Below, piece after piece: positions 32,437 to 41,866 of a stretch of 64,000 nt of DNA (positions within the stretch are counted from its first letter, which is position 1; each line of letters begins with the position of its first letter). A program made the translations under genes and the position numbers. This DNA is from Streptomyces finlayi (lineage in GTDB: Bacteria > Actinomycetota > Actinomycetes > Streptomycetales > Streptomycetaceae). The notes beneath the pieces are model-generated. The model was not told where the DNA came from. It worked only from the letters and a program-made list of their open reading frames with translations, and did no database searches. The stretch is from contig NZ_CP045702.1 in assembly GCF_014216315.1 (NCBI RefSeq), positions 5,704,001 to 5,768,000 of the forward strand, in the 5' to 3' direction.

Positions 32437-33954
32437 ATGGCAGCGACCAAGAAGAAAACGGCGGAGAAGTCCCCCGGCACCTCACGGACACGCCTCGCGT
32501 CTCTGATCAAGTCCGCGCGCGACACGATGCGCAAGGACGCCGGGATGAACGGTGACCTGGACCGGCTGCCGCAGCTGTCCTGGCTGCTCTTCCTCAAGGC
32601 GTTCGACGAGCGCGTCGAGCAGGAGGGCGAGGCGCTGGACCCGGACGGCTACCGGCGGGCCATCGAGGAGCCGTACCGCTGGGAGGACTGGGCGACCGAC
32701 CGGGACCACAGTGGTGACGAGCTGAAGTCGTTCGTCAACGAGAAGCTCATCCCGCACCTGGCCGGGCTGGTCGGCGACGACGCGGAGGACCCGCGCAACG
32801 TCATCTCGACCATCTTCAAGGACGTCGTCAACCGCATGCAGTCCGGCACGTTGCTGCGGGAGCTGGTCGACATCGTCAACCAGATCCACTTCGTCTCGAC
32901 CGACGACATCCACACGATGGCGTTCGTCTACGAGTCGATCCTCAAGGAGATGCGCGACGCCGCCGGCGACTCGGGTGAGTTCTACACCCCGCGCCCGGTC
33001 AACCGCTTCATGGTCCAGCAGTCCTTCCTCGAACTAGGCGAGTCGATTCTCGACCCGGCGAGCGGCACGGGAGGGTTCCTGGTCCAGGCGTACGAGGAGC
33101 TGAAGGGCCAGGTCAAGACGAACACCCAGCGCAGGCGGCTGCTCGCGGACATCCGCGGCATCGAGAAGAAGCCGCTGCCGTATCTGCTTGGCTCGATGAA
33201 CCTGCTGTTGCACGGTATTGACGCGCCGCAGGTCCGGCGTGCCAACTCGCTCCTGGAAATGCGGACCTCCAACGCCGCCGACAAGGTGGACGTGGTCCTT
33301 ACCAACCCGCCCTTCGGCGGCGAGGAGGAATCGACGGTCGTCAAGGCATTCCCCGACGGCTTCCGGACCCAGGAGACGGCCTGGCTCTTCCTGTACTCGA
33401 TCCTCGACCAGCTCAAGCTGGGTGGGCGGTGCGCGATCGTTCTACCCAACGGCAGTCTGTTCGCGACGGGAGAGAACTCCATCGGCGCGAAGATCAAGAA
33501 GAAGCTGATGAAGGACTGCAACCTTCACACGGTTGTCCGTCTCCCGCAGGGCGTCTTCGCGCCGTACACCCAGATCCCGTCCAACATCCTCTTCTTCGAG
33601 AAGACCGGTCCGACGAAGGACGTCTGGTTCTACGAGGTTCCGTTGCCGGATGGTCGCCGGGGCTACACGAAGACGAAGCCGATGCGGATCGAGGAGTACC
33701 AGCCGTGCGTGGATTGGTGGGGCGGCAAGGAGCGCGAAGGGCGGGAAGCGGGAGAGCAAGCGTGGGCCATCCCGGCATCGGACATCATCGCCTCCGGCTT
33801 CAACCTGGACATCGCCAACCCGCACGTGGGTGATGAGTTGGCACATCGGACGCCGGAAGAACTGGTGGACGAGCTAGTGAAAACGGAGACGGAGATCCTG
33901 AACCAGCTGGAAGAGCTGCGTAAAGGGCTGGGGGTGAGCAGCAGTGCAGAGTGA
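32437..33954 (+). CDS. hsdM: Type I restriction-modification methyltransferase, M subunit
   Basis: A 505-residue N6-adenine methyltransferase. The N-terminal helical HsdM_N domain covers about residues 15-150. The AdoMet-binding motif I is DPASGTGG (206-213) and the catalytic motif IV is NPPF (290-293). EFYTPRPVNRFMV is the usual lead-in. The C-terminal helix (ETEILNQLEELRKGL) contacts HsdS. The start is one base from the stop of the AbiEii gene, so it probably shares that mRNA. Its 3' end overlaps hsdS by 11 bp. It pairs with HsdR encoded at 28326. Confidence 0.95.
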   Translation: MAATKKKTAEKSPGTSRTRLASLIKSARDTMRKDAGMNGDLDRLPQLSWLLFLKAFDERVEQEGEALDPDGYRRAIEEPYRWEDWATDRDHSGDELKSFVNEKLIPHLAGLVGDDAEDPRNVISTIFKDVVNRMQSGTLLRELVDIVNQIHFVSTDDIHTMAFVYESILKEMRDAAGDSGEFYTPRPVNRFMVQQSFLELGESILDPASGTGGFLVQAYEELKGQVKTNTQRRRLLADIRGIEKKPLPYLLGSMNLLLHGIDAPQVRRANSLLEMRTSNAADKVDVVLTNPPFGGEEESTVVKAFPDGFRTQETAWLFLYSILDQLKLGGRCAIVLPNGSLFATGENSIGAKIKKKLMKDCNLHTVVRLPQGVFAPYTQIPSNILFFEKTGPTKDVWFYEVPLPDGRRGYTKTKPMRIEEYQPCVDWWGGKEREGREAGEQAWAIPASDIIASGFNLDIANPHVGDELAHRTPEELVDELVKTETEILNQLEELRKGLGVSSSAE

Positions 33955-35086
33955 TGTTCGCCTTGGCGACGTGCTTCAGCTGGAGCGGATCGCAGTTGAT
34001 GTGGATACCGAGGCGCAGTACCGGCAGATCGGTATCAGGTCGTTTGGGAACGGGATCTTCCATCGAGATCCTTGCCTGGGCAGTGAGTTGAGCAAGCTCA
34101 AGTACTTCGAAGTGCATCCAGGTCGAATTGTCGTGAGTAACATCATGGCTTGGGAGGGAGCCATTGCTGTTTCAAGCGAGAGGGAAAAGGGGTTTGTAGG
34201 GTCGGCTCGATTCCTTAGCTACCGACCGACCGGGAAGGTTGACCTTCGCTATCTGAACTACTTCTTCCAGAGTGAAGCAGGGAAGGCTCTCATTAAGTCG
34301 GTCTCGACGGGGACCGTTACACGGAACCAAACCGTTTCACCAAAGAACTTTGAGAACGCGAAGGTTCTGTTGCCCGACCTGACCGAGCAGCGCCGCGTTG
34401 CCGACAAGCTCGACACAGGGATGCAGCGAATCGGCGGTGTTTTGGCGCTTCGTGATCACATGACGCGGATCCAGAAAGAGCTTCACGAGTCGCTGATCAG
34501 CTCCGCGCTGAATGCGAACTTGGAGAGAGTTTGGGCGGGCGAGGTCCTTGAGCTAGTCCGTGATGAGATTGATGTTGATCTCGATGCGCCGTACAGGGCT
34601 ATCGGGATGCGATCCTTTGGTAAAGGGATCATACATTATGAGCCGGTTCCCGGGAGTGAGCTCAGTAAGCTTAAGTACTACACATTTCCGGTAGGGGCCA
34701 TTGTCTTCAACAACATCATGGCCTGGGAGGGGGCGATTGGCGTCACGACGGAATCCGAGCGAGAGTTCATCGCTTCGCAGAGATTTCTTCCGTACGTTCC
34801 CACTGGGGAGCGAGTTAACGTCAGTTATCTCCGTCACTATTTCTTGAGTCGACCTGGTCTGGCGCAGATCTCTGCGTGTTCTCCCGGCGCTATGGCCAGG
34901 AATCGGACCCTGGGCATCAAGAAGTTTGAGGGGATCGAAATTCCGCTGCCGCCGCGCGATGTGCAGGACCGTATTGCTTTGGCAATCGATCGACTTGCCA
35001 TGAAGCTTGCAGGCGCCTATGCCGCTCCTGCGGCTTCGGCTGTGCGGCCGGCGCTACTCGATGCTGCTTTCTCTGGGCGGCTGTAG
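33944..35086 (+). CDS. hsdS: Type I restriction specificity subunit with two near-identical target-recognition domains
   Basis: A 380-residue DNA-recognition subunit. TRD1 (about residues 5-130) and TRD2 (about 205-335) are unusually alike: both contain GSELSKLKY and NIMAWEGAI, with the similar openings YRQIGIRSFGNGI and YRAIGMRSFGKGI. Each is followed by a helical conserved region (LPDLTEQRRVADKLD; LPPRDVQDRIALAID) that sets the spacer. Two equal TRDs should recognise a bipartite site with the same half on each strand, that is, an interrupted palindrome. The gene is clearly lower in GC than hsdM, with codons rare in Streptomyces, a sign of recent transfer. GTG start overlaps hsdM. Confidence 0.93.
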   Translation: MQSDVRLGDVLQLERIAVDVDTEAQYRQIGIRSFGNGIFHRDPCLGSELSKLKYFEVHPGRIVVSNIMAWEGAIAVSSEREKGFVGSARFLSYRPTGKVDLRYLNYFFQSEAGKALIKSVSTGTVTRNQTVSPKNFENAKVLLPDLTEQRRVADKLDTGMQRIGGVLALRDHMTRIQKELHESLISSALNANLERVWAGEVLELVRDEIDVDLDAPYRAIGMRSFGKGIIHYEPVPGSELSKLKYYTFPVGAIVFNNIMAWEGAIGVTTESEREFIASQRFLPYVPTGERVNVSYLRHYFLSRPGLAQISACSPGAMARNRTLGIKKFEGIEIPLPPRDVQDRIALAIDRLAMKLAGAYAAPAASAVRPALLDAAFSGRL

Positions 35087-35100
35087 CCCAAGGCATCAAG

Positions 35101-35772
35101 TCACTCGGCCTGAACCCGCCGCCACCCTCCGTCCGTGACCACCACATGGTCCAGGAAGCGCAGGCCGACCGCCGCAGCCCCCGCCGCCAGGCGGGTCGTA
35201 GCGCGGTGGTCGGCCTCGCTCGGGTCCGCCCGGCCCGTGGGGTGGTTGTGGGCAACACCGAAGGACGCGCCGCCTGCCGCGAGGACCAGGGCGAGGACGT
35301 CGCGGACCGGGAGCAGGCTGCGGTCCGAGGCGCCCTCGGTCAGGACGCTCGTACGCAGAACCGTGCCCGCCCCGTCACAGACGACCACGACGACTCGTTC
35401 GTGGCGCAGGCCGTGCAGGAGGGGAGCCGCGATGCTCGCCAAGTCGGCCGAGCCGCAGACCCTTTGGCGGGAGGACGGAGAAGGAGGCGCGGCCCGTCGG
35501 CCCAGCTGGAACGCCGCCGGTACCCGGGCCGTCTTCGCCGGGCCGATCCCGGCCAGGCCCGCCCCCAGTTCGTGCGCGGGAAGGCGGGACAGTTCGTACA
35601 GGCCGCCGTGCCGGACGATCAGCCGCCCGGCCAGTTCCACCGCATCCTGGCCGGGGACTCCGGCGCCCAGCAACAGAGCCAGGAGCTCACGGTCGGACAG
35701 TGCCTCCGCGCCCCGTGCCAGCAGCCGTTCGCGCGGCCGGTCCCGGGCGGGCACGTCCCGCATACGTACCAT
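35101..35772 (-). CDS. radC: RadC family JAB-domain protein
   Basis: A 223-residue protein of the RadC family (the frame may start at 35772 or at ATG 35763). An N-terminal helix-hairpin-helix region (LSDRELLALLLGAGVPGQDAV; LAGIGPAKTARVPAAFQLG) is followed by an MPN/JAMM domain with the metal motif HNHPTGRADPSEAD. RadC proteins are often found beside mobile or defence genes; their biochemical activity is unsettled and the old repair assignment is doubtful. Its stop is 14 bp from the convergent hsdS stop. Confidence 0.88.
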   Translation of the reverse strand: MVRMRDVPARDRPRERLLARGAEALSDRELLALLLGAGVPGQDAVELAGRLIVRHGGLYELSRLPAHELGAGLAGIGPAKTARVPAAFQLGRRAAPPSPSSRQRVCGSADLASIAAPLLHGLRHERVVVVVCDGAGTVLRTSVLTEGASDRSLLPVRDVLALVLAAGGASFGVAHNHPTGRADPSEADHRATTRLAAGAAAVGLRFLDHVVVTDGGWRRVQAE

Positions 35773-35786
35773 CGCTCCGCACCCCC

Positions 35787-37500
35787 TCAGTCCACCGAGT
35801 CGCGGTCGAGAGGCTCCGAGCCGGCGGCTACCGGCGGGTCGGGCTCCACGTCAGAAGAAGAGACGGGCGTCCCCCCGCCCCCGCTGCTCCCCGCCGCCGA
35901 TCCGATGAGCGCCATCAGCCGTCGGTGCAACGTCTCCGAGCGGGCCCGCAGGAAACCGTCGTAGTCATCGCGCAACGCGGCCTGGTAGGCATCCTCCTCG
36001 ATGAGGCACGTCCGCAGCCGCTCCCGCAGGACGTCCTCGCCGTTCCAGTCGGCCAGGTCCTTGAGGTAGGCGGAGGGGCGACGGTCGGAGATCCAGTTGT
36101 TCGTGATCGCGCTGAGCATGATCAGGTTGCCGCAGACGTTGTCCTGCCCTGACTTCACCCCTTCCTTCTTCAAGTACGCACGCGGAAAGAAGTGGTGGAA
36201 CTGCTTCCCGTTCTGCCAGGACAGTGCGTCAGCCACGTCGATGACGAGGCCCGTGTTCAGATCGAGCGGCTTCTCGTACGACATGAGCAGGACCAGGAGC
36301 TTGCTGGGTGCGTTCTGCCGGGAGAACTGCGCACGCTGCCACAGAATGCTCCGGGGGAGCGCGGCCCCTGTCTCGATCTCCGTCGAGCGGCCCTGCCGCG
36401 AACTCCGTGACCGCCGTCAGGTCCGGCCCCATCTGGGACTCTCGCCAGCCCTTGAAGTACTCGCCGCTCGCCGTGAGCCAGAACCATCGGGTCACTGCGT
36501 CGTACTGACCGGCCGTCGGCTTGGGCAGCCGCCTGAACAGCTCGACCAGGACAGCGAACTGGTTGTAGTACGGCAGCGCTTCCGCCTGCGGGGTGTGGAT
36601 CTGGGTGGAGAGGAAGTCCACTGCCCTCGCCGCCGCCTTGCCCGCCTCGCCGACGGCCGTCTGGAGCTGCGGCTGGTCCAGGCTGCGCAGCTCGTGGATG
36701 GACCTGGTGGAAAAGCCGAACCCTGCCGCCGCCGAAATCGTCCGCAACATCGTCTTCGCGTCGACCCGGCCGTACTTCTTGGCATCGAGGACCTGGAGCA
36801 ACTGCTCGATCTGGTCATTGAGGTCGAAGTCCTTGGACCAGGTGCCCGCCCGGATCAGGTCCACGATGTCCATGGACGTACCGGTGCTGTTGATTCGCTC
36901 GAAGATACGGGCCGAGTCTTCCTCGGAGACATCCAGGAGCGTCACTATCGGCACCTGGTAGTGCGCGAACTGCTCGCTCAATGCCTCGGCTCGGAGCCGT
37001 AGTTCGTCATTGGGCTTGTCCTGCCGGATCCAGGAAAGCATCGCTCCGACGGAGGTGAGGTGGCGCACGGGCATGATGTGAGGCCCGGTCGGAGCGTCTT
37101 CCGTGAGGTGCAGGAATTCCTCGCGCTCCAGGTCGTACGCGATCTCCCATATCGGCCCGGAGCCATGCAGCGCACCCACCAGGCTGGCGAGGCGTTGTTG
37201 GCCGTCGAGCACGTAGTGCACCGGGGCGCCCTCGTGCTGTTCGACGGTGTCCAGGCCTGCGATCTCGTGTCCGCTGGCCAGCTTGGCCGTGGTGCGCCAC
37301 ATGAGCAGGCTGCCGATGGGGTAGTTGCGGCGCACCGAGTCGAGCAGGTACAGGACCTGCTGCGGGGTCCAGACGAACGCCCGCTGGAACTTCGGTAAAA
37401 CGATGTCGCCGGACAGCACCCGCGAGGCGAGTGAGGTGATCGGCGCAATCGTCGGCTCGGGCGCGCGTACCCGTGCCGGTGACACCGGTGATGTCCCCAT
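35787..37500 (-). pseudogene. DUF262/HNH (GmrSD-like) protein, interrupted by a frameshift near 36390
   Basis: A GmrSD-type defence protein of about 570 codons. ATG at 37500 follows AGGGGG by about 8 bases. The DUF262 domain includes the signature DGQQRL (residues 99-104), and the middle part is helical. At about codon 369 the frame runs out of homology and ends at 36229. Reading on in the next frame gives RSTEIETGAALPRSILWQ, then MSYEKPLDLNTGLVID and an HNH-like motif FHHFFPRAYLKK, ending at 35787. Removing one base in the GGGCC tract at 36388-36394 restores a continuous protein. Type IV GmrSD enzymes cut modified phage DNA. If the shift is real, the nuclease domain is lost. Confidence 0.85.
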
Positions 37501-37577
37501 CGTGTACCCCCTGATCGCCGTAATCCCACAGCTGGAGCAGCTATGGGGACGATCGTAGGGGGCACCACTGACATCCA

Positions 37578-38009
37578 ATGCGCCTGCGGTCTGAAGGCGC
37601 GGAGGCGACCTACCGCGCCGACTCCGCGGTGGGTGAGCACTCGGCGCGGCATCTGCGCCGCATCCTGCGCCTGTACCTCGCCGGCTGGGGGCTCCTTGAC
37701 GTCGCCGACGCGGCTGAGCTGGCGCTCACTGAACTGATCGCGAATGTCGTGCGGCACGTCCCCGGTCGTCGCTGCCAGACATGCATTCTCCCGCTCCAGG
37801 CCGGCGGCGTGCGGGTCGAGGTTGCGGACGGGTGCCCGCAGCTGCCCAGTGCCGTCGCGGGTGACGAACTCGCCGAGGGTGGGCGGGGTCTGCTCCTGGT
37901 CGCCGCCGTCACAGACGGCTGGGGTGTGGAGCCGCGCGGCTCCGGCGGCAAGACGGTGTGGTTCGAGTGCCTGGCCGCCAAAGCCGACGACGGTGTCGCC
38001 GAGGGGTGA
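37578..38009 (+). CDS. ATP-binding protein, RsbW-like anti-sigma factor fold
   Basis: A 143-residue HATPase_c protein of the RsbW/SpoIIAB-like group abundant in Streptomyces. The N-box ELALTELIANVVRHV (about residues 46-60) and G-box region EGGRGLLLVAAVTDGWGV (about 99-116) are visible. Such proteins bind ATP and can phosphorylate or sequester regulators; no anti-anti-sigma partner lies adjacent. It is divergent from the DUF262 gene, with 77 bp between starts. Confidence 0.85.
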   Translation: MRLRSEGAEATYRADSAVGEHSARHLRRILRLYLAGWGLLDVADAAELALTELIANVVRHVPGRRCQTCILPLQAGGVRVEVADGCPQLPSAVAGDELAEGGRGLLLVAAVTDGWGVEPRGSGGKTVWFECLAAKADDGVAEG

Positions 38010-38015
38010 TGTCTC

Positions 38016-38837
38016 TCAGTGGGGGGCGCCAAGCTCCGCCAGCACCGCGTCCGTGAACAGCGGCCACACCTCGGCTGCCCAGGGCCCGAAGGCCCGGTCG
38101 GTGAGCGCCACGCAGGCCGCTCCCGCCACCGGGTCGATCCACAGGAACGTCCCGGACTGGCCGAAGTGCCCGAAGGTCGCCGGGGACGAGGAAGCGCCTG
38201 TCCAGTGGGGCGACTTGGAGTCGCGGATCTCGAAGCCGAGCCCCCAGTCGTTGGGGTTCTGGTGGCCGTAACCAGGCAGGACCCCCTTCAGGCCGGGATG
38301 GACGACGGTCTGCGCCTCCAGCACCGTGCGCGGGTCCAGCAGCCGGGGTGTCTGCACCTCCGCCGCGAACCGCACCAGGTCCTCGACGGTCGAGACGCCG
38401 TCCCGGGCGGGCGAGCCGTCCAGGGTCGTCGACGTCATGCCCAGCGGCTCCAGGACGGCCTGGCGCAGGTACTCGGCGAACGGGATGTCCGTCGCCTTCG
38501 CCAGGTGGTCCCCGAGCACCTCGAAGCCCGCGTTGGAGTACAGCCGCCGGGTGCCGGGAGGGGCGCTCACGCGGTGCTCGTCGAAGGCGAGGCCGCTGGT
38601 GTGCGCGAGGAGGTGCCGCACGGTGGACCCCTCGGGGCCCGCCGGTTCGTCCAGCTCCACGGCCCCCTCCTCGTACGCCACCAGCACCGCGTACGCCGCG
38701 AGCGGCTTGGTGACGGAGGCGAGCGGGAAGCGGTGTGCGACCGGACCGCGCGTACCGAGTACGGTGCCGTCCGCCCGTACGACGGCTGCCGCGACGGTCG
38801 TGACGGGCCAGTTGTCGATCATCTCCAGGCTCTGCAT
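38016..38837 (-). CDS. Serine hydrolase, beta-lactamase class C family
   Basis: A 273-residue serine hydrolase with no signal peptide. The SxxK motif is SVTK in RFPLASVTKPLAAYA (about residue 44), the YxN motif is YSNAG, and LLAHTSGL is a typical companion block. ATG at 38837 is used; longer readings upstream run into the merR promoter. The family covers esterases, D-aminopeptidases and beta-lactamases; there is nothing here to show antibiotic hydrolysis. It is divergent from the MerR gene. Confidence 0.88.
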   Translation of the reverse strand: MQSLEMIDNWPVTTVAAAVVRADGTVLGTRGPVAHRFPLASVTKPLAAYAVLVAYEEGAVELDEPAGPEGSTVRHLLAHTSGLAFDEHRVSAPPGTRRLYSNAGFEVLGDHLAKATDIPFAEYLRQAVLEPLGMTSTTLDGSPARDGVSTVEDLVRFAAEVQTPRLLDPRTVLEAQTVVHPGLKGVLPGYGHQNPNDWGLGFEIRDSKSPHWTGASSSPATFGHFGQSGTFLWIDPVAGAACVALTDRAFGPWAAEVWPLFTDAVLAELGAPH

Positions 38838-38875
38838 GAGTGTGAGCCTAATCCGAAACACGCGGCCGGTTGTGC

Positions 38876-38906
38876 TTGCTTCGAGTGCACTCCAGGGTTC
38901 TAGCGT
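38876..38906 (+). promoter_or_regulatory. MerR-type promoter with 19-bp spacer
   Basis: A -35 box TTGCTT (38876-38881) and a -10 box TAGCGT (38901-38906) are 19 bp apart, the overlong spacing that MerR activators correct by DNA distortion. The spacer holds the perfect palindrome GAGTGCACTC (38883-38892). The expected start of transcription falls at about the ATG at 38914, so the mRNA may be leaderless. Confidence 0.75.
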
Positions 38907-38913
38907 GGAGGGC

Positions 38914-39374
38914 ATGACGGTGATGGAGAGCACTTCCGAAGGGACGGCTGTCTGCGCCGCGCCCACCCCGGCGCACCCGCGACCAGAGGGCCAGGACCAC
39001 TACACCATCAGCGAGGTCGCCGCCTTCACCGGCCTCACGGCACACACCCTGCGGTGGTACGAGCGGATCGGGCTGATGTCGCACGTCGACCGGTCCCACA
39101 CCGGTCAGCGCCGGTTCACCAACCGGGACCTGGACTGGCTGGGCTTCGTCGGAAAGCTCAGGCTGACCGGGATGCCGGTCGCCGACATGGTCCGGTACGC
39201 GGAACTGCTGCGCGAGGGCGAGCACACGTTCGAGGCCCGGCGGGAGCTCCTGGAGTCGACCCGCCGCGACGTACGGACGCGGATCGCGGAGCTCCAGGAC
39301 ACGCTCGCCGTGCTCGACTTCAAGATCGAATTCTATGCGGGTGCCCGACGGGTACCGGAAAGGCCCAGTGCCTG

Positions 39375-39375
<1 letters not shown>
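38914..39375 (+). CDS. MerR family transcriptional regulator
   Basis: A 153-residue MerR regulator. Residues about 29-100 form the MerR DNA-binding domain: YTISEVAAFTGLTAHTLRWYERIGL, then RRFTNRDLDWLGFVGKLR. A coiled-coil dimer helix follows (about 115-145), and the C-terminus has no metal-binding cysteines, so the inducer is probably organic or redox-related. The stop overlaps the start of the aldo/keto reductase gene (TGATG), making that enzyme its obvious target. Confidence 0.92.
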
Positions 39376-40388
<1,013 letters not shown>

Positions 40389-40424
40389 GCCGCGGCGCGT
40401 TTGTCCTCAAGCCGACCGGGCTGT

Positions 40425-40616
40425 CCTCAACCGCCGGACGGGCTTGGTGGGTGGGCCTGCCCGTCTCCATCAGGGCGTGCCGGGGCACTTCCGCCCCGTC
40501 CGGTGGCCATCAGGGTGTGCCCGGCACTTCGGCCTCGCCCGGTGGCCATCAGGACAGGTCCGTGCACTTCGAGCCCGTCCGGCGATTGAGGTCCGGGGTC
40601 CGGGGCGGTGCCCCGG
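40425..40616. repeat. Inverted copies of the dispersed repeat flanking a tandem triplet
   Basis: CCTCAACCGCCGGACGGGCT at 40425-40444 pairs at 19 of 20 positions with AGCCCGTCCGGCGATTGAGG at 40572-40591. The right copy continues to 40616 with the same block found at 22485-22528. A shorter similar piece lies at 40403-40421. The element lies between the aldo/keto reductase and the acyltransferase and could fold into a large hairpin. Confidence 0.7.
40463..40580. repeat. Three imperfect tandem repeats of about 39 bp
   Basis: Units lie at 40463-40501, 40502-40540 and 40541-40580. Shared blocks are GGTGGCCATCAGG, then TGCCCGGCACTTC or a close variant, then CCCGTCC or CTCGCCC. They lie inside the inverted-repeat pair described for this gap. 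Confidence 0.75.
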
Positions 40617-40665
40617 GGGTGCCCGGCCTCCGGGGCACGGAGCCTGCCCGCCCCGCCCCACCCGC

Positions 40666-41866
40666 TCACGCCAGCCGGAGCGCGAACACCGCGAACCCCG
40701 CCGCGAGCGCCCCCGCCGCCACCCGAAGGGCCCCCGTGCCCGACTGCCACGGCGCCTCGAACCTCCGCGCGTACCGCGCGATCAGCACCAGCAGCCCCGC
40801 GAACACCGGCATCCACGCCGGCCGGGCCAGAATCCAGCCCGGCGTGTCCGGGCCGGTCGTCAGTCCCGGCACCGTGCCCGCGAACGACGCGGGCACGGCC
40901 GCCGCCAGCATCGCCGTCTGGTGCCAGCACAGGATCGTCATCGCGGAGAGATTGATGACGACGACCTGCGCCCACACCAGCGGTCGGCGCAGGAACCCCG
41001 CGATCCGGTCCCGCAGCAGGATCGCCGCCCCGCTCTGCGCCGCCGCCGGCGCGAGCACCAGCAGCGACGGCGGGTGCGAGTTCGTGCGTGCCTCGCCCGG
41101 TACGCCGACCATCGAGGCGGGGTAGTGGAACGCGAGCAGCAGCACGGCGAACAGGACGCTTCCGCCGGCGAGCAGCAGCCGGGCCCCGCGCTTGCCGATC
41201 CGCCCCTCGCCCCAGGACACCCCGAGCTGATACGCGAAGAGCCAGCCCGGCAGGATGTTCAGCAGGCTCAGCCACGACGGCACGGAGTCCGCGTACGGCC
41301 CGTACCGCAGGACGTCCACCACGGCGACGGAGACGAGCGGCGGTGCCGCCGCCCAGCCGCCGAGCTTCCCCGCCGGCCGTACGCAGTACGGCGTCAGGGC
41401 CGTGACCACGGCGTACACCCCGACGAACCAGAGCGGCTGGATCACCAGCGTCGACGCCGTGTGCAGCGTGTCGCCGGGCACCCCGAGCGCGTACAGCACG
41501 GGAATCATCCCCGCCCAGACGGCCGTCACCCCGAGCACGGGCCTGCCGAGGCGGACCATCCTGCCGCGCAGCCAGGCGCCGGTCGTGGACGTCCGGCGAC
41601 GGTAGGAGAGCACGGAGGCGTACCCGCCCACCAGGAAGAAGATGCCGAGCATCTGGAGCACCCAGCTGACCGGGGCGAAGAAACCGAACGTGGCCGGCGG
41701 ACTCGCGTTGTGCAGGGCGCCCCCGCCGTCGAGCGTGAACCCGCCGAGCAGCCAGTGCCCGGCCGGGACGGCGAGCAGGGCCAGCGCGCGCAGGCCGTCG
41801 ATCGCCCGGTCCCGGTGGGCGGGGGGTTCGGGCGTCGATCCGTGTCGCGAGCCGCCTGACGCTCAT
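40666..41866 (-). CDS. Acyltransferase 3 family membrane protein (OafA-like), apparent frameshift near N-terminus
   Basis: A polytopic acyltransferase with about nine or ten helices. Typical blocks are AIDGLRALALLAVPAGHWLLGG, FFAPVSWVLQMLGIFFLVGGYAS and LVIQPLWFVGVYAVVTAL. The frame with AIDGLRAL has no start codon before the TGA at 41863-41865. An ATG at 41866 overlapping the stop of the upstream hydrolase gives MSVRRLATRIDARTP in the other frame. Removing one G of the six-G run at 41821-41826 joins the two as ARTPAHRDRAIDGLRAL. If the shift is genuine, only a shorter form from 41661 could be made. Such enzymes O-acetylate cell-surface sugars or antibiotics. Confidence 0.8.

Noticed and set aside
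40427..41866. 479-codon minus-strand frame over the acyltransferase
   Set aside because: Only its first 15 residues look real; the rest is an Arg/Gly/Pro-rich shadow caused by the one-base shift.
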